Positions 28,953 through 37,698 of a DNA stretch of 64,000 nt are shown piece after piece; positions within the stretch are counted from its first letter, which is position 1, and every line of letters begins with the position of its first letter. A program made the translations under genes and the position numbers. The DNA is from Oscillatoria princeps RMCB-10. Lineage in GTDB: Bacteria > Cyanobacteriota > Cyanobacteriia > Cyanobacteriales > Oscillatoriaceae. Where the stretch lies: the NCBI GenBank assembly GCA_019359235.1, contig JAHHHT010000002.1, positions 62,001-126,000 of the forward strand, in the 5' to 3' direction. The notes under the pieces are model-generated. The model ran no database searches, had not been told where the DNA came from, and saw nothing but the letters and a program-made list of their open reading frames with translations.

Positions 28953-29005
28953 GAGGGGAACTTCTCAGGCAGAGGGATTTATGTTGCGCGATATCACCAT
29001 ATCTC

Positions 29006-29077
29006 TCGTTCCCAGGCTCCGCCTGGGAACGAGGAATATGTCCCCCCCCTTTTTAAGGGGGGGCTAGGGGGGGATCT
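29006..29077. repeat. R6 palindrome and half an R4 element
   Basis: CGTTCCCAGGCTCCGCCTGGGAACG (R6) at 29007-29034, then CCCCCCTTTTTAAGGGGGGGC and a GGGATCT end (R4 half). Located between convergent cobN and the GGDEF-EAL gene. Confidence 0.75.
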
Positions 29078-29093
29078 AATATCTGTACCTCAC

Positions 29094-31982
29094 TCAGTTG
29101 CAATCTGCTGTACATTTCGATTGGGAGTTTTGCAGGAGTGTCGCAGCCTCCTCAGCCGGCAGGGGCTGGCTGAACAAGTAACCCTGGATTTCCTCACATT
29201 CCAGCCCTCGCAAGCAGTCTAATTGCTCCTTGGTTTCCACCCCCTCTGCCACCACGCTCAGATTCAGTCTGCGCCCCAGGGCAATCACGGCAGTGGCGAT
29301 CGCCACATCATAGGGATCGGCAGTCAGCTCGCGCACCAAGGACCTGTCAATTTTCAGGGTGTGGAGGGGCAAGTTTTTCAGAGAGCTGAGCGAAGCGTAA
29401 CCTGTGCCAAAATCATCCACAGTAAGGCGGACTCCCATCTCGTAAAACTTTCTCATAATTGTCCGGGTAGTGTCCGGATTATGCATAGCAGCAGGTTCAG
29501 AGATTTCTAACTCTAAAAATTGCGGCTCCAGCCCGGTTTGTTCCAAAACTCGCGCCACCATTTCAACTAAGTTCGGTTGCTGGAACTGCCGGGGGGACAA
29601 GTTAACCGCCACCCGCAGCGGTGCCAGCCCGGCATCCTGCCAAGCTTTATTTTGAGCGCAGGCTTCCTGCAACACCCATTCGCCGAGGGTTACAATCAGC
29701 CCGTTTTGCTCTGCCAGGGGCATAAATATTTGGGGGGAAACCACACCCTGTTCCGGGTGCAGCCAGCGCACCAAGGCCTCTGTGCCGGTGATTTGCCAGG
29801 TGTTGATGTTGACCTTGGGCTGGTAGTAGAGCGCAAATTCTCCCCGCTCTAGGGCGCGGTGCAGTCTATTTTCCAGAGTCAGCAACTCAGAAGCTCCCTC
29901 ATTGATCGCGCCGGTGTAGAACTGACAGTTATTCCGGCCACGCTCTTTAGCGCGATATAGCGCCGCATCGGCATTCTTGAGCAGGGTTTCGGCATCTTCG
30001 CCGTCACAGGGATAGAGGGCGATGCCAATGCTGCTGCTGGCATGCAGCTGGTGCTGTTCGATATGAAAGGTTGGCTTTAAGGCGGCTAGAATTCTGCCGG
30101 CGATGCTGGCGGCATCGTCTCTAGAGCTGATTTGAGGCAAAAGCAGGGTGAATTCGTCGCCCCCCCAGCGAGCCACGGTGTCAACTTCCCTCAGACAGTT
30201 CGTCAGTCGTCTGGCAACTTCTTGTAACAGCCCGTCGCCAACCGCATGCCCCAGGGTGTCGTTGATGGTTTTGAAGCGATCTAAATCCAGAAACATCACA
30301 GCCAGTTTGGCTTGGGTGCGGCGAGCGTTGGTCAGCGATACCGACAGCCGGTCGCTGAACAGCATGCGGTTGGGCAAGCCGGTCAGCTGGTCGTGGAAAG
30401 CCTGGTAGCGAATGATTTCTTCTGCCTGCTTGCGCTGAGTGATATCGCGAAAGCTCCACACTCTGCCGGCGATTTTTCCCCCTGTACGCTGAGGCTGCGA
30501 ATAGCGCTCGAAGACTCGACCGTCCTTAAATTTCAGGCTCTCGCAAGATTCTACATCCGGTTGGGCGTGCAGTTCTCTTATTTTGGCGAGAAACGCTGAG
30601 GGGTCTTTTAGCTGAGCCAAAATAAACGCCAGCGTTTGGCTGTCATCCCGCGTGGCCAGGACGGACTCTGGAATCCGCCACATATCGACAAATTTTTGGT
30701 TATACACCGCTATCTTTCCCTCTTTGTTAATCACCAAAATGCCGTCCGCAGTGGCTTCCAGGGTCGCCCGCACCAGAGACAGGGATTGCGCGAGTTCCTC
30801 TTCTGCCCGCAGCCGATCAGTGATGTCTTGCGCCACACAAACTATCCCCTTAACTTTTCCTTTTGAATTTCGCATCACTGAAGCTGAAAGCAGCACCGGG
30901 ATTTTTTTGCCCGTTTTTGAAACGTATGCTGTCTCTAGATTTTGAAATCCTTTTTCAAGTAACTTATCAAAGTTGGCCCCCTGCAGCAAAACGTCGGCTT
31001 CTGGCCAAATCATCCTGAGGTGGCGTCCAAACAGCTCCCTTCGGCGATATCCCAACAGATGAGATGTCGCTTTGTTGGCAGACCGGATCTTGCCCCCTGG
31101 CGTCACTACAATCAGGGTTTCTACCATACTCTCACAAACTTTAAGCAGATAGGAGGTGATGTGCTGCAAATACTCGGCCATTTTATTGAAAGCATCTGCT
31201 AGTGCGCCCAGCTCATCTTTTGTAGAAAGTTTGATTCTGGTTTTCAGCTTGCCCCTGCCTATGGCCACAGCGGCATCTTTCAGCTGGCTGATGGGATTTG
31301 CTATGGAAAATGAGAGACAGAACCCAATAGTTGTGGCTGTCAGTACGGTGAATAAGCCGGCCAGCCTCATCATCCATTTAGCCGTGGCCATTATGTGCCT
31401 TATTTCACTCTTTTGGATGGCCAAGTCTTGTCGCACCTGGTAAAGAGCTTCTCGGACAGCCTCTTGAAAGATTTTTTTCGATTCTTCTAACTCCTTTTCT
31501 TTGGCCTGCCAAGCAAATTTTGAGGCCCCTCTATCTTTTAATTCTGCGATTTGGCCGGCCAAATCAACAACTTCTTCTCCCGCCACTATAATTTTATCTC
31601 TCAGGAGCAGCTGGCTCGGTTCTGCCAAATAAAGCGCCTGATATCTTCTCAAACATTCCCGGTATTCTTTGAGGGCTGATTCTAAAGTTTCGGAGGCCAG
31701 GTCTGCCTCTTTCTCTTGAGCTAGATAGCTGGCATATTTGTGAGTGGGTTTCGAGGGGGAGTTTTCCGGTTGAATGAAATCGATTTCACGCCTAGACGCA
31801 ACGACCGCGCTCACGGCAAACTTCAGCTCCTCAATCCCATCACGCACCGGCAGGCTTTCATCGACCACTCGATTAAATACCCTGTGAGTTTTCTGGATTC
31901 CTTGCAGGCCAACCCATCCAACCCCTTGCGCCAGTAAGGCAACGGTTAAGTACCCCAGAATAAGTTTTTCCTTAATTTTCAT
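29094..31982 (-). CDS. Membrane sensor GGDEF-EAL protein
   Basis: 962 aa from MKIKEKLILGY (GAGGAAAGAG upstream). Order: transmembrane helix, ~170-residue periplasmic four-helix sensor, second helix (AGLFTVLTATTIGFCLSFSIA), HAMP, two PAS domains (~residues 270-400 and 400-520), GGDEF with intact RWGGDEFTLLLP and EAL with intact TEALVRW, ISEPAA, DDFGTGYASLSSL and GVETKEQL. Both catalytic signatures look active, so it may make or degrade c-di-GMP depending on the signal. Confidence 0.93.
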   Translation of the reverse strand: MKIKEKLILGYLTVALLAQGVGWVGLQGIQKTHRVFNRVVDESLPVRDGIEELKFAVSAVVASRREIDFIQPENSPSKPTHKYASYLAQEKEADLASETLESALKEYRECLRRYQALYLAEPSQLLLRDKIIVAGEEVVDLAGQIAELKDRGASKFAWQAKEKELEESKKIFQEAVREALYQVRQDLAIQKSEIRHIMATAKWMMRLAGLFTVLTATTIGFCLSFSIANPISQLKDAAVAIGRGKLKTRIKLSTKDELGALADAFNKMAEYLQHITSYLLKVCESMVETLIVVTPGGKIRSANKATSHLLGYRRRELFGRHLRMIWPEADVLLQGANFDKLLEKGFQNLETAYVSKTGKKIPVLLSASVMRNSKGKVKGIVCVAQDITDRLRAEEELAQSLSLVRATLEATADGILVINKEGKIAVYNQKFVDMWRIPESVLATRDDSQTLAFILAQLKDPSAFLAKIRELHAQPDVESCESLKFKDGRVFERYSQPQRTGGKIAGRVWSFRDITQRKQAEEIIRYQAFHDQLTGLPNRMLFSDRLSVSLTNARRTQAKLAVMFLDLDRFKTINDTLGHAVGDGLLQEVARRLTNCLREVDTVARWGGDEFTLLLPQISSRDDAASIAGRILAALKPTFHIEQHQLHASSSIGIALYPCDGEDAETLLKNADAALYRAKERGRNNCQFYTGAINEGASELLTLENRLHRALERGEFALYYQPKVNINTWQITGTEALVRWLHPEQGVVSPQIFMPLAEQNGLIVTLGEWVLQEACAQNKAWQDAGLAPLRVAVNLSPRQFQQPNLVEMVARVLEQTGLEPQFLELEISEPAAMHNPDTTRTIMRKFYEMGVRLTVDDFGTGYASLSSLKNLPLHTLKIDRSLVRELTADPYDVAIATAVIALGRRLNLSVVAEGVETKEQLDCLRGLECEEIQGYLFSQPLPAEEAATLLQNSQSKCTADCN

Positions 31983-32006
31983 CTCGCTCTTTCCTCGATT
32001 GGCCAA

Positions 32007-32882
32007 AGGTTATCTTAAAATATTAGATTAATAAACACGCTGGTAAATTTTAGTATTTCCCCCTCGGCCACCGGCTTAATGTAAAGATATGTAACTTTCG
32101 ACATCAGTATTTTCAGTGATTCAGGCGAGATTTGCAGTGGCCTTTTTCAGGGCTGCTAACTCCAGACTGAAAGAACCCCTCCCTTTAGGCAATGTATACT
32201 GTCTGCGGTATCATCCGAGTTGTGAAGGACTCGTGAAGAAGCCTTGCGGAAGGGTGAGCGATAGACAAAGGTGTATTAACGTCAATTTTAGTGCTGCCTT
32301 CAGGTGCAAAAGTTTAAAGTTTTAATGAAGCTACTGGCACGCAATTTTAAGTTATTGAAAACTTGCCGGAATGGCTCACCGGCAGCCGGGATTTTAAAGT
32401 TTTTCTTAAGATTTTTCACGCTGGTAAGAATTCAGCTCCTCAGAGTCAGAGTGGGGAAAAGCCAGCCGGTGGCACAGTGTGGGAAGAGCCCTCATCCTGA
32501 CCGCCGCCCCCACCGGACGGAAGTCCGGTGCAGCAGAACCGCCGTCACGCCGGAGTTTATCAAACTGATATCAAATCCGCCGGCATCGCTGTTCCCGCGG
32601 TAGGGGCGGGTTCGCGAAGAACCTTTGCCTCACGCAGATTGAGGGTAAGCCCGCCCCCACACCGCTCACTATACAATAGCGGTGCAACCGTAAAATATAT
32701 CACCCAGCCGGATTTTATTTCAGCTCACGCGCTCCGCACGCCCTTGCCAGATCTTGAATCTTTACGCAGCGCCGGCGCTTGAATCTCAGGCCCTCCCAAC
32801 AGGTCTTGACCCCTGTGAGGGCGATTCAGCGGTGGGGTCGGTTGGGGCGGAATCCAAATTGCCCAAAATCTGCGCCAGCACT
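32007..32882. other. 870-base gap without recognised gene
   Basis: Frames here are short and compositionally unlike coding sequence. The part 32450-32560 contains facing pieces (CCACCGGACGGAAGTCCGGTG) that fold as a hairpin; I could not match it to a known riboswitch. Confidence 0.5.
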
Positions 32883-34331
32883 CTACAGGTGGCGCACCGG
32901 CAGCTCAATCCAGAACTCCGCACCCCCTCCCGGTTCGGACACGCACCAGAGCGCCCCCCCATATTTCTCAACCACAGTCTGGTAGCCGGTCACCAATCCC
33001 AACCCCGCGCCCTGTCCGACCGTTTTTGTGGCCAGAGACAGGTCAAATAACTGTTCTTTTACTTCTTCTGTCATCCCAGGGCCATTATCGGCAATCCGCA
33101 CGGTGACGCAATCGGGACGCAACAGTTCCGTGCGAATCCAAATAGTAGGGGACTGGGACAGTCTCGCAGGGGATTGCTTCGCTTTCCCGCTCCCGGTTCT
33201 CGGTGCCCTATTCCCCTTTTCCAAAGCGTCAATTGCATTGCTGAGGATATTCATAAAAACCTGGTTCAGCTGATCACCGCAGCACTCCACCAGCGGCAGC
33301 GAGCCAAACTCTTTAACGACTTGAATCTCAGGACGCCCGGACTTAGCTTTCAGGCGATTTTGCAAAATTAATAGCGCCCTCTCAATGCCCGAGTGAATAT
33401 CCACCGGCTGAATGGGCGCTTGATTCAGCCGGAATAAGTTCCGCCAAGTAAAAACAATCTCTCGAATGCGACCGGCACTCTTTTTCATTGAAGACAGCAT
33501 TTTGGGCAGTTGCTTAACCAGCAAATCAAACTCAATCGCTTGAGTGCGAGATTGAATTTCGGGATCGGGATTGGGATAGTGCTGCTGGTAGAGGCGAAGC
33601 AGGTCAATCAGATCGAGGGCGTACTTGTGCGCGTGGATGAGGGTAGCGCAGACGAAGTTGACGGGATTGTTGAGATCGGAAGCCGCATTAGCGACGAGCT
33701 GACCCAGACTGGCCATTTTTTCCGCTAGAGCCAGTCGCATCTCCGTCTGCTGCAGTTGGGACAGGGCTTGTTCTAATTCTTCAGCTTTAGTTTGGGCGGC
33801 TTGTTCAGCGCCGGCGGCTCGTTTGTGCAGTTCAGCCAGCTCAAGGGTGACCGCCAGCTGTTCGGCTTCACGCTCCTTCTGGTACTGACTGACGACTGCA
33901 TCCAAGCTTTCGGGCAATTGCGCTTCTGCAGCGCTCATAATGTAGCGAAAATGCGGGCAATCAGGCGTCAGCTCGGCATCAGGCGCACTCGCCAAGGCTC
34001 TAACTTCAGCGATATAGTTGCATATCTGTCTGTCCAGATGTACGGGCGGCTCGAAGTACATCGCCCTGAGTGCCGGTGAGAGCTTCTCGGGAAGATTCAT
34101 GCTCGCGTCACCACCAATCAGTCCGCTGTGCGACCTTTCCATCAGCTCGATAGCCTCCAGCAGGTCAGAGCGAAATTTTTCTCGCTCAGCCCTGTCCTGG
34201 CTCCAAACAAGTCTTGCCGATAGCAGTGCTGTGCGCTGGGACAGCATCCGCTGGCGACCGCTGATGTTGACCGCTGCGGCGCTTATTGCCCCAATTTGGG
34301 TGATTTCATTCAGCTCGAAGTAGGTCATCAC
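32883..34331 (-). CDS. Sensor kinase paralog lacking the phospho-acceptor histidine
   Basis: 482 aa. N-terminus has the PilJ-type four-helix signature NISGRQRMLSQRTALLSARL; a coiled coil follows; then a dimerisation helix and HATPase_c with SNAIDAL, DNGPGM and GAGLGL. In the second paralog (34829-36334) the dimerisation helix reads LAGVAHEINNPVTF; here the aligned residues are VANAASDLNNPVNF, so His-Glu is replaced by Ser-Asp. The ATP-binding half is retained. Likely a non-autophosphorylating partner or regulator of its neighbour; alternatively a decaying duplicate. Confidence 0.85.
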   Translation of the reverse strand: MMTYFELNEITQIGAISAAAVNISGRQRMLSQRTALLSARLVWSQDRAEREKFRSDLLEAIELMERSHSGLIGGDASMNLPEKLSPALRAMYFEPPVHLDRQICNYIAEVRALASAPDAELTPDCPHFRYIMSAAEAQLPESLDAVVSQYQKEREAEQLAVTLELAELHKRAAGAEQAAQTKAEELEQALSQLQQTEMRLALAEKMASLGQLVANAASDLNNPVNFVCATLIHAHKYALDLIDLLRLYQQHYPNPDPEIQSRTQAIEFDLLVKQLPKMLSSMKKSAGRIREIVFTWRNLFRLNQAPIQPVDIHSGIERALLILQNRLKAKSGRPEIQVVKEFGSLPLVECCGDQLNQVFMNILSNAIDALEKGNRAPRTGSGKAKQSPARLSQSPTIWIRTELLRPDCVTVRIADNGPGMTEEVKEQLFDLSLATKTVGQGAGLGLVTGYQTVVEKYGGALWCVSEPGGGAEFWIELPVRHL

Positions 34332-34410
34332 GGTGAGCCAAGCTAATCGATTTAAGTTTTAGGTTTAATTCTGCCTGTCCGCAAAGCCCGAGTCGCTCTA
34401 TTCAGCAGCA

Positions 34411-34784
34411 GTAGGGTGCGTTCCCTCAAGGGAGCAGCCCACTGATGGAGTGCTTTCAGAAGGGGAACGCACCCTACCGCGCGATTTTCCCCCTCTCTCT
34501 CCCCTGTCAGGTAGAAAGTCCTGAATGGCCACCTGTCTCCCCATCTAGAGTTGAATTTTGTCCCCCTAGCTCTCCCATGACAAAGTGTCTCTGAAAGAGA
34601 ATTTCAGGCCGGCAATTATTTTGATTTTATTCCCCCACTTTTTCGCAACCGACATTTCTTAATATAAACTTAATTTTAGCAGCGGGGTGAGTTCCCTCAA
34701 GGGATCGCCCTACTGATGGATCTCTCTGTCAACATCCAGAACCCTTCTTAAAGAAACCCGGTTTCTTTAAGAAACCGGGTTTCT
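34411..34784. repeat. R7 and R1 repeats in the 34332-34828 gap
   Basis: TAGGGTGCGTTCCCTCAAGG with facing GGGGAACGCACCCTA (34411-34475), a second GTTCCCTCAAGGGA unit near 34690, and an R1 pair at 34752-34784. No gene. Confidence 0.75.
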
Positions 34785-34828
34785 CAGCCACCACCGGCAG
34801 CCCGGGCCCGAAAAGCCCCAGCTCGCCT

Positions 34829-36334
34829 CTAAGCCCGAGCTGCCGGCTGCAACCGGTCGGACTGGCTTTCAGTCCCAGAGGCGGGCGAAGGGCAGTGGCG
34901 CACCGGCAGCTCAACCCAAAACTCCGTCCCCTGTCCCGGTTCGGACAGGCACTTGAGCGTCCCGCCATGCTTTTCCACCACAATCTGATAGCTGATGGAC
35001 AGCCCCAAGCCGGTGCCCTTGCCGGCTGGCTTAGTGGTGAAAAACGGGTCAAACAGTTGCGCCAAGACTTCCGGCTCCATTCCCGGGCCATTATCCGCAA
35101 TCCGCACCGCGACACCATCGGGGCGCAACACTTCGGTGCGAATGCGAATGGTGGGCGTGGGACGTGGCGCATGGGGCATTGGGCACAGGTTGTCTTTCCC
35201 ACTAGAGCGTGCCGGTGCCGCCATCCCCTCTTCCAGTGCGTCAATCGCATTAGCCAGAATATTCATAAACACCTGATTCACCGAGCCGGCACAGCACTCC
35301 ACTAAAGGCAGATTGCCGAACTCTTTAACCGCTTGAATGCCGGGACGACCGGCCTGAGGTTTCAGGCGATTGTGCAAAATTAACAGCGTGTTCTCAATTC
35401 CCTCGTGAATGTCCATCCTGCTGATTTCCGCATCGTTCATGCGAGAGAAATTCCGCAGAGACAGCACAATCTGGCGAATGCGGTCAGCCCCCATTTTCAT
35501 CGAAGACATCACCTTCGGCAGGTCTTCAATCAAGAAATCCAGTTCTAGAGACTCTATCAACTCTTCAATCTCGGAACCGGGGTCAGGATAGCGCTGCCGG
35601 TAGAGTTGCAGCAGCTCGCTCAAATCGCTGACATAGTTGATAGCGTGGGAGAGGTTGCCGTAGATAAAGGTTACGGGATTGTTGATTTCGTGAGCCACAC
35701 CCGCCAGGAGCTGGCCGAGGCTCGACATTTTTTCGCTCTGAACCAGAAGGCTCTGAGCCTCTTGCAGGTCCCGCAAAGCTTGCTGTAGCTCTAAGGTGCG
35801 AGCTCGGGCGGCGGCTGTGGCGGCACAGCTCTGCTCTACGAGCGCAAGCTGGTTCCTGTCGATCGCCTGCTGTTCCGCTTCGCTCTCTTTCTGATATTGA
35901 CTCACCACAGCATCCAAAGCTGCGAGCAATTCCGTGGAAGCGGCATTCATAATGTAGCGCAGATGGGGATTGTCTTTTGTCAGTTCAGCATCCGTAGCGG
36001 CTGCTAGGGCTCTAACCTCCCGAATGTAGTCCCGCAGCTGTCTGTCTAAATTCAGGGGTGGCTCAAAGTACATCGCCTCGATCTCTTTTGAGGGGTTCCC
36101 CGCTAGCTTCACACTCGGATCGCCCTCGATCAGCCCCTTGTGTGACTTTTCCATCAGAACGATGGCATCTAGTAACTCAGAGCGCAGTTTTTCCCGCTCA
36201 GCTGCGCTCTGACTGCAGACAAGTCTTAAGCAGAAGAAGGCTGTCCGCTGGGACAGCATGCGCTGGCGTCCGCTGACATTAACCACGGCGGCACTAATTT
36301 CTCTGGCCATGCTGATTTCACTGAGGCTGTACAT
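34829..36334 (-). CDS. Sensor histidine kinase with PilJ-type N-terminus
   Basis: 501 aa from MYSLSEIS (36334); longer start at 36364 possible. Same layout as the gene at 32883: VNVSGRQRMLSQRTAFF N-terminal helical domain, PHLRYIMNAAS, coiled coil, HisKA-like GVAHEINNPVTF with intact His, HATPase_c with NAIDALEEG, DNGPGMEP, GKGTGLGLS. No membrane segment is obvious. Phosphorelay partner not in the window. Tandem duplication with the downstream gene. Confidence 0.9.
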   Translation of the reverse strand: MYSLSEISMAREISAAVVNVSGRQRMLSQRTAFFCLRLVCSQSAAEREKLRSELLDAIVLMEKSHKGLIEGDPSVKLAGNPSKEIEAMYFEPPLNLDRQLRDYIREVRALAAATDAELTKDNPHLRYIMNAASTELLAALDAVVSQYQKESEAEQQAIDRNQLALVEQSCAATAAARARTLELQQALRDLQEAQSLLVQSEKMSSLGQLLAGVAHEINNPVTFIYGNLSHAINYVSDLSELLQLYRQRYPDPGSEIEELIESLELDFLIEDLPKVMSSMKMGADRIRQIVLSLRNFSRMNDAEISRMDIHEGIENTLLILHNRLKPQAGRPGIQAVKEFGNLPLVECCAGSVNQVFMNILANAIDALEEGMAAPARSSGKDNLCPMPHAPRPTPTIRIRTEVLRPDGVAVRIADNGPGMEPEVLAQLFDPFFTTKPAGKGTGLGLSISYQIVVEKHGGTLKCLSEPGQGTEFWVELPVRHCPSPASGTESQSDRLQPAARA

Positions 36335-36689
36335 ACTATTTTGAAGGGGGCAACTTTCTCCCAACTGTCTCTTGGAAAACCGTGAAAAAGATTCTCAGCT
36401 GTCCCGTCAAATTGGGAGGGGCTGAAAAATCATCTCACTCAGGTAAAGTTTTCCTAAAAATATTTAAATTTTGTGACTTACCGCGAGACGATTAAATCGG
36501 TTCTGCCATCACATCTTACTCCCTATTGTAAAAACTGTAAGCCAGACGGGGTGTAAATTTTGTAACCTTTGATACCAGAAAGTTTGAACTTTTCCCCTGA
36601 CCTAAAAACCAACCAAAGGGCAAGGGGGGGAAAGAAGTTGATCCGACCTTGCAAGCGTTGCGAACTGCGGCGGGTAGAAAAGCCCCCAG

Positions 36690-36880
36690 CCCCCCTGTCT
36701 CTGGCCTTTCGGCGTCAGCAGCTAGCATGAGCGAATGTCCATCTTTTCCCCGATTGCAAAAATCGTCGCGCTCATGCTCTCTCCCCGACAGATTCTGTAG
36801 GGGCTTTCGCATTGGCGCGAGGAGCTTTACGACCCCGCCCGATAAGGCAGTTCGCCAATGCTTCGCCCTCGTCGCTTCCC
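36690..36880. repeat. Imperfect copy of the element at 21240-21400
   Basis: Contains CGCTCATGCT, GATTCTGTAGGGG, CGCATTGGCG and TTCGCCAATGCTTCGCCC in the same order as at 21240. The gap 36335-37097 has no other feature. Confidence 0.55.
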
Positions 36881-37097
36881 AACGAAAAAACCTACCCCCG
36901 AAAGCTGTCCCTGGCCCATCCCCCTATTGTGACGCGGATCGCACAGAGAGATGCTTCCGATCACATACAATCGCAGACTGCCATCACTATATTTCCCTAA
37001 AATTGTCACAGTTGCTCCCAGACTGCCATCACAAAGACTCCAGAAATCGCAGGGCATAATAGGAATAGAAGTAGTATTGCTCCAGCAGGAGGGTATT

Positions 37098-37331
37098 ATG
37101 ATGGCAGGTATTTCGGGTTTTCTCTATCCTCACAGCCGCTACTATGGCCAGGGGACGCCACAGAATATCGTCTTCAACGCTAATTTGCAGGAATTTGCCC
37201 AGCGGGTGTCCTACATCAGCTGTCTAGCTACCGGCGGGAAACTGTCCCCAGAGCAAGCCTACAAAGACATTGAAACACTCTGGGAGGAGTTGGAAAGCTC
37301 AAAACAGCAACTGGGAGTGGGTCAGTCTTAG
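37098..37331 (+). CDS. Small conserved cyanobacterial protein
   Basis: 77 aa, ATG at 37098 (a second ATG follows directly). AGGAGG lies 6 bases upstream. Sequence FLYPHSRYYGQGTPQNIVFNANLQEFAQRVSYISCLATGGKLSPEQAYKDIETLWEEL is strongly protein-like and resembles the DUF7219-type cyanobacterial family. Function unknown. Confidence 0.75.
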   Translation: MMAGISGFLYPHSRYYGQGTPQNIVFNANLQEFAQRVSYISCLATGGKLSPEQAYKDIETLWEELESSKQQLGVGQS

Positions 37332-37613
37332 TGTGCCTTCGGGAAAAAAATGCCCAGTCCTAGAGGGCACCCTCCCACCGGCACTCCCGTTCCAGTCTGC
37401 CTCAGGGAAAAGCTTAAAAGCTCTCGATTTTCCCGCAGGCAAAGGTTTCAGGCAGCTCCAAGCGCCCGCAAGCAAAAAAAAATTCTTCAGTTTTTCCCCT
37501 CAACCGGCATCCAGTGGGTTGAAGGCGGGAAAAAAACTCTGAAAGAATTCCTGCAAGCTAAGGGAAAGAAAAAAGTGATTTTATTAAACAGGGTGTTCAA
37601 TGACCAGAACCTT

Positions 37614-37642
37614 GTAGGGTGCGTCAATAGCGCACCCTACTG
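37614..37642. terminator. GTAGGGTGCG / CGCACCCTAC hairpin (R7)
   Basis: Perfect 10-bp inverted repeat between the small gene and the gamma-glutamyltransferase gene; dispersed repeat that can act as a terminator. Gap 37332-37698 is otherwise empty. Confidence 0.5.
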
Positions 37643-37698
37643 CTATTAGCAGCCCGGAAAGGAGACAATAATTAATCAACTGGATTTAATTGAAGGCA

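Noticed and set aside
32450-32560. Riboswitch-like hairpin region upstream of the kinase
   Set aside because: Contains GGTGGCACAGTG-like pieces but not in the order of any riboswitch known to me.
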